From the NCBI RefSeq assembly GCF_004193775.1, contig NC_041008.1, positions 11,117,731 to 11,181,730 on the forward strand: DNA of 64,000 bases, read 5' to 3'. This DNA comes from Glycine soja. Lineage: Eukaryota; Streptophyta; Magnoliopsida; Fabales; Fabaceae. The notes below the pieces were generated by a model. It saw only the letters and a program-made list of their open reading frames with translations, was not told the DNA's origin and did no database searches. The position numbers and the translations under genes are program-made. Positions 53,818-64,000 of the stretch are shown here, piece by piece; the stretch's first letter is position 1; every line of letters begins with the position of its first letter.

Positions 53818-55309
53818 AAAACCAATTTAGAAGAACCCCTTCTATGATCTGCTGATTCTCCTTCAAGGAGTTTTGTTTCAACAATTGCCTTTTAATACAT
53901 GAAAGCTGATACACGAATTATATAGACTTTATATCTAAACTTACTATTATCATTTTTTTTTATCGTACTTACTATTACCATTTAACTATGTAAGTAAATG
54001 TTACAAGTTCTTACTCCTTATATTATGTCATTTTAATTTCTTTGTAACAATTCTTATAACTTTATATGAATAAAAATAAATAACTCATGAACTTACTCAA
54101 TGCATGTCTTTTTTAACAAGTTAGAGACAAACTATTGTTTACATCAATGCATGTCATTTTTAATTAATAATGCTTACTTCTGTCATTAATATTATATTAG
54201 AAACTTATATTAAAATATAAACAAGTTCAAAATTCTAGAACTTGAAATTATAAGAAAATTAATTGTAATTCTAGCACTTGTAATGCTTCCTTGCAAATAT
54301 ATTTTAGGTCCTCAACCATGGATTTGATATCAAACAGATTATAATTTTCTGAAATTCAAAAATAATATGTTACTCAAAGTTGAAACATTCTATTTACTAG
54401 TCAACACACATATATAAACTAATAAAGTATATAAATATAAAATGCCTGGAACAAAAAATTATTTATTACATCAATAAATCTCAGATTCAGAAGATTAGCT
54501 TGAACAGATGATCAGATTCAGAACAAGCTAGCGAGGTTTTAACATGAACGACAACGAGGAACAGATTGCAAATCCGTTCCATGTCAATGGGAATTGATTA
54601 AATTATATATATATATATATATTAATACAATAATTTTTCTAAATGAATTTGCATGTCTCTAAAAAAAGTAATGATATTTATTTTCTTAAAATAAATTAAT
54701 TAAAAAACACTTCAATAATAATTTTTGGTATACACAATAGATTTCAAATTAAGTTAACGTTGAATATATATTTTATTAATATTTTACAAATAAAGTCATT
54801 TCAAACGACATTTTAAATTTTTATTAGAAAATTTATTTAAGAAATTAAAATAAATTTAATAGTTTATATAAATATTTTTGGTAACTTTTATATATATATA
54901 TATAACATTTTTATATAATAAATACTCTATTTAATTGTTTCTTCATTATACATTCTTAATTACGGCCTTAGGTTATAATGTTAATCAAATACATAACTTT
55001 AGAAAAACAAAGAAAAACCATTGGCCTTTTTTTTAGTAACTTCACTATATGCATATATCTCATAAGTTTTACATTGTTGTTCCTAGAATATAGGATGATT
55101 TTCTTCTTTTAATAGACTCGAGTATATTATAGTAACAACAATAAATTCTTATTTTATCATGTAAGGTCGATTATATGAATGATACAATGTCATTTAATAC
55201 AATTAAAAATAAAATTGATCGTGTTTCACTTATTACATTTTTTGTCTCATTCCTAACCAATTTTCAGCATTATTGTACCATTGCAAGATTTTAAAGCATT
55301 TTTTTTTTG
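53818..55309. other. AT-rich spacer
   Basis: No gene seen. Short TA tracts occur at 54605-54622 and near 54890. Confidence 0.45.
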
Positions 55310-55473
55310 TTTTTAACCTTATCTTGAACCTCTTCATCCCACCAGCAAGATTCCTTATCTCTCAAACCAAAACCTTTTAATTCGTCCAATTCTCTTTTAG
55401 CAACTTTCCTGGTCTTCTTAAACATCTTATCCCATACGAGGTTAACATTGTCTTGTAACCCAATTACATTCAT
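55310..55473 (-). pseudogene. LINE endonuclease/RT linker fragment
   Basis: The frame reads MFKKTRKVAKRELDELKGFG, then RDKESCWWDEEVQDKVKNKK. The WW(W/D)(N/D)EEVQ-KVK motif is the segment between endonuclease and reverse transcriptase in plant LINEs. Only about 55 codons remain. Confidence 0.6.
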
Positions 55474-56030
55474 TTTATAATTTATGCTAAAAAGTCAAAA
55501 GTTTATTTGTAATACCCTAATTTTTAAGATTGTAATTATACCTTAATTATTTTATTTCTTTATTTTGTAAAATGTGTTAATCCATTTAATTTCACAATTA
55601 TGTAAAATGGAGGTAAACATGAACTCGAATTTTAGTAAATTTTTAAAACATTTCATTAGTTACTTTCTAAAGTTGATATCGTGTAATAAATAAGATGACA
55701 CATTCATATTTTCGAAAAGAAAGCATAGTGTAGTTTCGCTTAGAAGCTTACTACTCATATAATTAAAGCCAAATAATAAAAATGAAATATATTCGAAATT
55801 CAAAATATATAAATATGCATAAGTGTTTTCCCTGAGTAAAATAATAAGTATAACCTCTAGGTACAATTGTATATGATAACAAGGTAGATGACTAAATATA
55901 CACATAAGCAAAAGTATTGAAACCTAGGCCTACCCAAATTGAATACATATACAAGAAGAGGTCATAAACTCAGAGCAATCATCTCTAACACTTAACTTAG
56001 TGTGAAAACTACACAAAAGCAAAAATCAAC
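55474..56030. other. spacer to the left of the LTR retrotransposon
   Basis: No gene recognised. The final five bases before the element (AAGCA, 56031-56035) are its target duplication. Confidence 0.5.
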
Positions 56031-56035
56031 AAGCA

Positions 56036-56887
56036 TGATGGAAGCTTGCTTGTGGGGCTTCTATGGAGGCTGGATCTTTGAGCTTCAATGGGGTCCTTTA
56101 ATGGTGTGATTTTCCACCATGGAGATGCAGTGGAAGACAAAGGAAAAGAGGTGAGAGGAGGCGCCATCCATTAAGGAATAAGCCATAGAAGAAGGAGCTT
56201 CACCACCAAGATGAGCCTTGGATAAGAAGCTTGGAGAGGATGCTTCAATGGAGGAAAAGAAAGAGGGAGAGAAAGAGAGAGGGGGGAGCACGAAATTGAA
56301 GGAAGAAAAAGGGAGAGAAGTTGAACTTTGAGTTGTGTCTCACAAGACGCTCATTCATCATAGTTACAACAAGTGTTACACATGCTTCTATTTATAGACT
56401 AGGTAGCTTCCTTTAGAAGCTTTCTTGAGAAAACTTCCTTGAGAAGCTTCTTTGAGAAAACTTCCTTGAGAAGCTAGAGCTTAGCTACACACACCCCTCT
56501 AATAACTAAGCTCACCTCCTTGAGAAGCTTCCTTGAGAAGATTCCTAAAGAAGCTAGAGCTTAGCTACACACACCCCCTATAATAGCTAAGCTCACCCCC
56601 ATGCCAAAATACATGAAAATATAAAAAAAGTCCCTGTTACAAAGACTACTCAAAATGTCTTGAAATACAAGGCTAAAACCCTATACTACTAGAATGGCCA
56701 AAATACAAGGCCCAAAAGAAGGAAAAACCAATTCTAACATTTACAAAGAAGAATGGATCCAACCTTGACCCATGGGCTCAAAAATCTACCCTAAGGTTCA
56801 TGAGAACCCTAGGGCCTTCTTTAGTAGCTCTAGCCCAAGCCTCTTGGAGTCTTCTATCCAATACCCTTGGGGGGTAGGATTGCATCA
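56036..56887 (-). repeat. 3' LTR
   Basis: Contains tandem degenerate units of CTTCCTTGAGAAGCTT (about 56400-56550). It carries a 2-base insertion (GTGTGATTTT) relative to the other LTR and several single-base differences. Confidence 0.93.
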
Positions 56888-56932
56888 TCCCCTCCACCTT
56901 GGAAAGGATTTGACCTCAAATCCCGAGGTTCT

Positions 56933-58558
56933 TCATACTCTAGGCTCCTTCACTCGACACCTGTAAAAAAAAACATATGTATTAGTGGTGTTGGGTATGT
57001 TAGAGTAGGGTAAGGTCTGAAAATCCCTTTCATGGACATCTTCCCATGAGGGAACATGGTTCCTCACCAACTCAATGAGTGGTGCTACAAGTATAGAAAA
57101 ATATGGGGCAAACCTTTTGTAAAAGTTTGTTAAGTCATGGAAGCTCCAGATTTCCCTTATACTTGGTGGAGGGGGCCAATCAAGAATGACCTTTATTCTC
57201 TTAGGGTCCGTGGGAACCCCTTGATCACTATTTAAAAAATTAAGGAAAGTAATGCAATAAAGCGTACCTTTTTCTGTATTTTTATGTTGATTATTCCTAC
57301 AAAAAAATACGACAAACCTAAGGTGTCCCATATGAGCACCTAAGTTTGTATTAAAACCAAAAATAAGAACAAACCTACCTAATGAGTCCCTATGTACATC
57401 AATCATGAAGACGTTGGGTGCATGACTGATTTTACAAAAGAGGGTTGCAACACTCAACACATTCATTATATCACTTATTGTAGGGATTTGGTGCCTAATA
57501 ATACCTATTTTGGGCACCAACAAAGCACAAGGATTTAAGCTCTTACGAACCAAACCCTCATCCAACAACTCCTTTACTTGAGGAATAACCTCAAGCCCAA
57601 GAGGTGTGGCAGTGCTAACAAGTGTCTTTTTACAAAAGAGAAAATGTGGAGGTTGTCTAAGAGGGAAAGTTTCTTTAATGTTTGTATTTATTGTAAAATG
57701 AGTTTCCTTCTTAGCTAACCTCTTGGAGGAGATACTTACCTCCTTACATTTCTCTTTAACCACTAATGGTTGTCCATCTTCTTGGGGGTAGATTTCTTCA
57801 CCAGATTCTTCCCCTTTTGCTTCTTCACTTTCACTAGAGGAAGGTGAAGTAGTAGCCTCATCTTGGCTACTATAAATGTCTTGGCCCCTCATAATCATGG
57901 TTTTTGTGGTGGGGCATTGAGAAGTAATGTGTCCTCTTCCAAGACATTTAAAGCACTTTGTAAAGCTAGTTTTCTCTTGCATACTAGCCTTAGGGGCTTG
58001 CTTTTCTATTGTCTTCCCCTTATCATCTTTGGGCTTAAAAGGTGTCACCCCTAAGATGCCTTGACCTTGGTCTTTCTTTGGATAAGAGTGAGAGCCATAA
58101 GATTTTGAAGTAGACTTCTTTTTAAGTTGTTGTTCTACCCTTATTTCCCAATCTAAGTTAGCCTCTACATTGTCCTTCCCATGGAAGTATGAGAGGTTAA
58201 TGTTAGCCTCTTGAGGCTTTCTTTCCTTTTCTCTTCTATGGGAGTGAGGTCTAAGATGTGACCTATGCCTTCCTTCGTAATAGTCACGAAGTTCTTCACT
58301 TAGGCTCTTGCAAGAGTTATGACTACTATAGGAGGCATGTTTTTCTCTTTTCATTTCTTTCATTATTTTTCTTCTTTCTTCCTCTCTTATTTTCTTTCTT
58401 TCACCTCAACTTATTTCTTCAACTCTTTTTTTTCCTTTTTATTTTCTTTCTTGTTTTTCTTTCCATAACTTCAGGGAACTCAACTCATCTAAGATTCTAG
58501 ATAAAGGGTCTTTATGACTAGTACCCTTGCCATTAACACTAGATGAATGATGACTCAT
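56933..58558 (-). pseudogene. collapsed gag-RT remnant of the LTR retrotransposon
   Basis: A start MSHHSSSVNGKGTS at 58558 is followed in frame by TAA and TGA within 60 codons. The frame then runs open for 476 codons from 58363. It holds a gag fragment (LDWEIRVEQ, where about 150 residues of gag core are deleted) and a CCHC zinc knuckle C-x2-C-x4-H-x4-C (residues 137-150). It then jumps to reverse-transcriptase pieces: VKELLDEGLVRKSLNPCALL, DSLGRFVLIFGFN, DPKRIKVILDWPPPPSIREI and FYKRFAPYFS. The RT catalytic YxDD block, RNase H and integrase are missing. The long open frame suggests the deleted form was itself mobile before it decayed. Frame conservation across the gag-RT join is notable. Confidence 0.8.
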
Positions 58559-60426
58559 GTTGGTTCCTAAGTTGTGGTTCTTTCTTGTTGGAGGTTTGAA
58601 AACAAAAGGTAAAAGAAACTATGGTTGAAACTAGCCAAAATAAACACTAAAAGAGGTGTGAAAGATAAGGGAAAAAACTAATTGGTAAAATGCAAGCTAT
58701 CTAGGCGGTTTGACAATGGAAGGTAAAGGAAATAAGTTATGAAAGTAAGCAAGAAAAGTAAACTAGGTGAATCCTAAGAGTGTTTGGATGACCACATTCA
58801 AGGTTCCCAACAAAACACTCACTATCCTAAGGAAAAATTGCCTAAAATTATTACACACAAATGAAAGTTTGGTAACCTATTGGAGGCTCCCAACACACTT
58901 CCAATGAAAGGCCTTTTTGTTACAAAACTTGAAAGCAATGAAGGTAAGTAAATTGCAAATTAAAAAATTACAAAATGTCCTCAATTTTGGTGGTTGTTCT
59001 CTCTTTGGTGATTCACTCAATTTGGAGTACTTCTTAGTCCAATAGCTCTTAAAGTGGTTGGCCCCTTGCTTCTTGACTCAAATTCTTCAAGGGATGACAC
59101 CAATCCTCCTTTCCAATTCCCTATATGGCAACTCACAAACAAGGAAACAAAGAGACAAGCAATAACCAAAGACCAAAAAAAATGAAATGAAAGCTAAACC
59201 AATGGAGTTTTAACAAGACAATTTTTCAAGGATTATTCAACAATTAAAGCAATGAAAAGGACATAGAAGCAAGCTAGGACTCAAAGAGAAACTTAGAATG
59301 GCTCTAGAGTAGAGTAAAAAAACTAAAAAAAAAAAGACTCAACAAACGTGTAGCTTTGGCACTTGTCTTCACACTAATTTTCAATTGAAATTTCCAATTA
59401 TAGAATAAATTTTGAGCCAAAACAACAAGCACACTTCCCTTTCACCTTTTTTTTCTTTTCTGGATATTGATTTTCCTGCCAACTTGTGTGATTTTTCGTA
59501 TTTTTTCCTTTTATCCAAATCACTTGTTTCTTTTTTTCTAAATTTTTTCCATATGTCTAGAAAATTCAGTAAAAATTTCAGCTCAAAATTCGAAGTAACC
59601 AATTCTCAGTAATTTTTACAAGTTTGTATGTCCATGCTGCTAGCACCAACGATTTTTTTTTTTTAAGCATGGTATATTGATTGCCTTGGGCTTACTTTCA
59701 ACCTTCCTATGTATGTTGAACTCACTAGTATTGTTTACCACAGTTTTAGGAGTTCAATGTTCACTTAGGATCAACATTTCAGCCAGCAATTCAATCACGA
59801 AAACTCAAATTCACAATAGACACAATCATAAGGAAACCTAAAAGTTCAAGAAAAGGTTCACAATCAAAGACTCTCTAAGAATTTTGCATGAACATGTTAA
59901 GGACTAATTAACATGAAAGATTTGAATCAAATCAAATAATAGGCTAAAAGAATTTCATACACTCATGAACAAATGAGTTAGACAAAGAAACAAGAAAATA
60001 AAATTCAGCACAACATAAAAAATCTTATGTGACAAGTTTCATGACTAGACATGACTTCTATGACAAAACTACAATAGGTGAACAAGTCACTCTAGATTTT
60101 TGAGGTTTTCTTCTACTTTAATATTTTTGTAAGAATTTTATGATTTAGGTTTCAGCCACAAAAAATAACAAGACAAAACTCAAAGGAACCTAAACTCAAC
60201 ACAATTCATGGTTCAAGAACAAGAACAAGAAATTTGAACCATCGAAAATCAAATCTAGCTTCTATAGCAAGTTTAATCGGTGGAAACTCTAAATAATCAT
60301 GTTAAAAACATTTAGCACAAGACATGTGAGGAGATACATGGAGAAAAAATGAAGAAACAACAATGGAAGAGAAGGTAAAGCAAAAAATTAATGGAGGTTT
60401 AAGGAGCACCTACTTGAAGCTCTTGT
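58559..60426 (-). other. retrotransposon leader, non-coding
   Basis: The sequence between the PBS and the gag start is about 1.9 kb, AT-rich, with no sustained frame. Such a long leader is usual for non-autonomous plant gypsy elements and should include the packaging signal. Confidence 0.55.
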
Positions 60427-60439
60427 GCTCTGATTACCA
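60427..60439 (-). other. primer-binding site
   Basis: TGGTAATCAGAGC on the minus strand, two bases inside the 5' LTR. It matches the plant initiator-methionine tRNA site TGGTATCAGAGC except for one added A. Confidence 0.75.
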
Positions 60440-60441
60440 CT

Positions 60442-61293
60442 TGTTGGAAGCTTGCTTGTGGGGCTTCTATGGAGGCTGGATCTTTGAGCTTCAATGGGGT
60501 CCTTTAATGGTGATTTTCCACCATGGAGATGCAGCGGAAGACAAAGGAAAAGAGGTGAGAGGAGGCGTCATCCATTAAGGAATAAGCCATGGAAGAAGGA
60601 GCTTCACCACCAAGATGAGCCTTGGATAAGAAGCTTGGAGAGAATGCTTCAATGAAGGAAAAGAAAGAGGGAGAGAAAGAGAGAGGGGGGAACACGAAAT
60701 TGAAGGAAGAAAAAGGGAGAGAAGTTGAACTTTGAGTTGTGTCTCACAAGACTCTTATTCATCAAAGTTACAACAAGTGTTACACATACTTCTATTTATA
60801 GACTAGGTAGCTTCCTTGAGAAGCTTTCTTGAGAAAACTTCCTTGAAAAGCTTCTTTGAGAAAACTTCCTTGAGAAGCTAGAGCTTAGCTACACACACCC
60901 CTCTAATAACTAAGCTCACCTCCTTGATAAGCTTCCTTGAGAAGATTCCTAAAGAAGCTAGAGCTTAGCTACACACACCCCGTATAATAGCTAAGCTCAC
61001 CCCCATGCCAAAATACATGAAAATATAAAAAAAAAATCCCTATTACAAAGACTACTCAAAATGTCTTGAAATACAAGGCTAAAACCCTATACTACTAGAA
61101 TGGCCAAAATACAAGGCCCAAAAGAAGGAAAAACCAATTCTAACATTTACAAAGAAGAATGGATCCAACCTTGACCCATGGGCTCAAAAATCTACCCTAA
61201 GGTTCATGAGAACCCTAGGGCCTTCTTTAGTAGCTCTAGCCCAAGCCTCTTTGAGTCTTCTATCCAATACCCTTGGGGGGTAGGATTGCATCA
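60442..61293 (-). repeat. 5' LTR
   Basis: Same length and architecture as the 3' LTR. It begins TGATGCAATCCTACCCCCCA on the minus strand and ends CTTCCAACA. Confidence 0.93.
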
Positions 61294-61298
61294 AAGCA

Positions 61299-63088
61299 TC
61301 TGCGCATAACAGATATACCCAAAAAAGTGATCCACGCCTCTAGTCACGTCAGGTATCCGTAGCCTCCAGTGCACACATCTTGGTAGGAAAAAGATAGGAT
61401 TTAAGCTAGTACCTGGCAGTGACTGCTCATGACACATGACAGAGGAAAAGTCTATGTTACTCAACCTAAAGCCAAATGAAGGAGGAGTATTTGCCTTTGG
61501 AGGCATGAGTAAAGAGAAGATCACTAGTATAGGTAAAATTGGTATTCCTTTTCTAGCCTCCATAGACAATGTCTTATATGTTGAAGGTCTTAATTATAAG
61601 CTATTGAGCATAAGTCAATTTTGTGACAGTGGTTATATTGTGTCATTCAACAAAGACCAATGTATAGTCAAGACATAAGATGCAAGTCCTTTTCTACCAG
61701 ACAATACAACAATCTATATGAGATTAATTTGATAGATCTAAGTAAACAAAATGTATTGTGTTTGCTTTCTAGAGAAGATGGGAGATGGATTTGGCAAAAA
61801 AAAACTTGGCATGTCAATTTGAAACACATTTGAAAACTATCTAAAAAGATTTTCTAAGATTTTTGAAACCCCATATTCTTTGTGAAACATGTCAACAAGG
61901 GAAACAAATCAAAACTTCTTTTAAATTTAAAGATGTTATTTCCACCACAAGACTGTTACAACTGTTGCACATAGATTTGTTTGGACCAACTTGAACAATA
62001 AGTTTGGGAGGAAAGAAATATGGCTTTGTCATAGTCAATGACTATTCAAGATATATATGGGTATACTTCCTAGCACATAAACATGAGTCTTTCAAGGTCT
62101 TTGAAATATTCTATAAAAGGTTAAAAATGAAAAAAGATTTTTGTATTTCTTTCATCAAAAGTGATCATGGAACTAAGTTTGAGAATGCCGAGTTCAAATC
62201 ATTCTGTGAAAGGAATGATATTTTTCACAACTTCTTTTCATTGAGAACACCTCAACAGAATTGGGTAGTTAAAAAAAATAGAACTCTACAAGAAATGGCT
62301 AGGACCATGCTTTGCAAAAACCCACTTCTTAAGTACTTTTAGGTAGAAGCAGTGAACACAACTTGCTATGTTCAAAATAGAATGTTGATAAGACCGTTGA
62401 TCAAAGAGACTCCTTATGAACTATGGAAAGGAAAAAGCTAAATATTTCATACTTTCATCCTTTCGGATGTAAGTGTTTTTTCCTTAACACCAAAGATCAA
62501 CTTGCAAAATTCTATTCAAAGGTGGATAAAGGAATCTTCCTAAGGTATTTTGACACATCTAAGGCTTACAAAGTTTTTAACTCAAGAACTTTAGTCGTGG
62601 AAGAATCCATCCATGTTAAGTTCAATGATGGTCTAACAACTGATAGAAAGCTATCAGATCTTGAGGATGATTTTGTAGATACGCATATTGGTCTGTCTGT
62701 TGCACCCAAGGTAGACGAAGTGAAATAGTCTAATGAAATTCTTCCTTAAACTAGATTTTCATCTTGCCAACAACCTCAGACGGAGGACTAAAAATTTGTT
62801 AACTATCACCCTCAAGATTAGGTAATTGGAGGTTAGATTAAAGGAGTTAGAACCAGATCATCATTCGAATATCTTATGTCTTACGCTCTCATGTTTGAAA
62901 TAGAACCTAAGATGATAGATGAAACACTAACAAATGATGGTTGGATCATTGTAATGGAAGAAGAACTTCACTAGTTCACCAAAAATGATGGTTGGACACT
63001 TGTTCCCAAGCATGAAAACAAAAGCATCATTGGAACAAGATGAATGTTCAAAAACAAACTAGATGAACAAGGTAAAGTGGTTAGAAAC
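61299..63088 (+). pseudogene. Ty1/copia polyprotein remnant (protease edge, integrase, start of RT)
   Basis: Around 61400-61440 a degraded protease active-site region is followed by an in-frame TGA (CS*HMT; CGA to TGA is likely). Then come FAFGGMSKEKITSIGKIG and NYKLLSISQFCDSGYIVSFN (gag-pre-integrase). The integrase core 62004-62342 keeps the two Asp motifs (VNDYSRYIWVYF and IKSDHGTKFEN), but the Glu region reads WVVKKNRTLQEMARTM where GVVERKNRTLQE is expected, so the catalytic Glu is gone. FHPFGCKCFFLNTKDQLAKF follows. RT begins at about 62890 and stops abruptly at KVVRN (63088), where another LTR starts. Several stops and shifts make it dead. Confidence 0.85.
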
Positions 63089-64000
63089 TGTTAGACAAAT
63101 GGTCTCAGTTATCTTAAGAAAGGGGGGTTGAATTAAGATACAAAAACTATTCCCCAATTAAAATTTCACTCTCTCTTTTTGGATTAACAATGCACCCTTA
63201 ATATGAATTACTCAAAAGACAATTCAAAATAAACTTCTTTAAAGCAAAAGATAAATAGAAATAAATAAAATAAGTTTAAGGGAAGAGAGAAATGCAAACT
63301 TGATTTATATTGGTTCAGCCACTTCCCGTGCCTACGTCTAGTCCTCAAGCAACCCACTTGAGATTTTCCACTCTCTTTGTAAAACTCCTTTTACAAAGTT
63401 TGAACCACACAGGGATAACCCTTCCGTTGTATTCAGGAATCCTTACAACTTAAGACACTCTCAGTCTCTTAAACAATTTCCTTTGAATAAAAAGAAGAAG
63501 AAGAAATTTCTCTCTTTAAGAGAAGGATATTACAATTGAAGATCAATCAAGATTCCTTATTGAATATGCAAGTGTTTGACCAAGGAATCTTTTTGAGAGG
63601 ATAAGACATTTCAGTTCAGAAAAACTCTTTTAGGAATTTCGTGTCCCAAGTCACATATTTATAGGCCTTTGATGGTCATTCAAAATCATTTGAAAAGATG
63701 TGACTGTTGGGAGTTATTTTAGAAAATTCCTCACTGGTAATCAATTATCATAATGGTGTAATCGATTGCACAGTTACTTCTGAAGAGTTATGACTCTTCT
63801 CATTTGAAATTTGAATATTTAAACACTGGTAACCGATTACCAACTTACTATAATTGATTACACAACTTGAAATTTAAATTCAAATTTCTTATGGTTGTTT
63901 TAAAATGTTCAAAACCTTTAGTAATCGATTACAAGCCTTGTGTAATCGATTACATGATTTCGAAAATATTTAAAACCTTTTAAAACCTTTTCAGAAAGCA
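63089..64000. mobile_element. start of another LTR retrotransposon (LTR, incomplete)
   Basis: At 63089 the copia reverse-transcriptase frame breaks at a TG dinucleotide (TGTTAGACAAATGGTCTCAG) and unrelated sequence continues to the window end. Towards 63730-63960 it contains at least five variants of the palindrome GTAATCGATTAC, a motif I associate with soybean LTRs. The far end of this LTR, its partner and its internal region are outside the window. Orientation is not determinable. Confidence 0.6.

Larger units (their letters stand above)
56036..61293 (-). mobile_element. complete but non-autonomous Ty3/gypsy-type LTR retrotransposon
   Basis: Two LTRs of about 852 bases (56036-56887 and 60442-61293) are bounded by TG...CA on the coding strand and flanked by the identical 5-bp duplication AAGCA at 56031-56035 and 61294-61298. 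On the minus strand a primer-binding site TGGTAATCAGAGC (60439-60427), resembling the initiator-Met tRNA site with one extra A, follows the 5' LTR after 2 bases. A purine tract (AAGGTGGAGGGGA, 56900-56888) abuts the 3' LTR. By eye the two LTRs differ at roughly 20 positions (about 2 percent), so the insertion is not very old. Internal coding has lost most gag, protease, RNase H and integrase, so movement would need an autonomous partner. Confidence 0.93.

Overview
The window is nuclear DNA of a flowering plant, almost certainly a legume close to soybean (Glycine). The evidence is very AT-rich spacer DNA, intron-containing plant genes (an SBP-box factor, a WAT1-type transporter, an O-GlcNAc transferase relative), a CACTA element with the TIR and the 'ACATCGGTTTTT' subterminal repeats I associate with soybean, and plant Mutator, gypsy, copia and LINE remnants. 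No bacterial or organellar features are seen. Family names come from recognised sequence, not from a search.

Layout. 1-7397 is the end of a CACTA DNA transposon. It carries a broken TNP2-type transposase (minus strand) and fragments of unrelated host genes: a head-to-head inverted copy of the start of a Mediator subunit 14 gene, a GH81 glucanase piece, a stress-response A/B-barrel (Dabb) last exon, and an unidentified exon with intact splice sites. Its right end abuts a decayed LINE (7398-8054). 8055-19450 is spacer with MITE-like pieces and a ~1.6 kb foldback element. 19453-21662 (minus) is an apparently intact three-exon SPL8-type SBP-box gene with a probable 5'-UTR intron. 22200-32110 is spacer with long microsatellites and an inverted-repeat element with a minisatellite core.

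32118-39167 is a degenerate Mutator-like element. It holds a MULE transposase with a C-terminal OTU-protease-like domain (plus strand) and, convergent to it, a plant-mobile-domain gene (minus strand); both are broken. 42203-46086 (minus) is an apparently intact PDRG1 (p53 and DNA damage-regulated protein 1-like, prefoldin-like) gene with a 5'-UTR exon to about 46600. Upstream of it on the same strand lies a mosaic of small exon fragments: two unidentified pieces, three TPR exons of the O-GlcNAc transferase SEC, and the first exon of a TURAN/ALG1-like glycosyltransferase with a stop at its end. 52795-53817 (plus) is the decayed 3' half of a WAT1-related (MtN21/EamA) transporter gene.

56036-61293 is a structurally complete LTR retrotransposon in minus orientation (two ~852 bp LTRs, 5-bp target duplication AAGCA, PBS, polypurine tract) whose coding region has collapsed to a gag-RT remnant, so it must be non-autonomous. 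It abuts a broken Ty1/copia polyprotein (about 61299-63088), which is itself cut by the start of another LTR (63089 to the window end).

Only the SPL8-like gene and the PDRG1-like gene look functional. The rest is mobile DNA, gene fragments or spacer. The most unusual item is the Mediator-14-derived hairpin inside the CACTA element, which could be a source of small RNAs against a core transcription gene.
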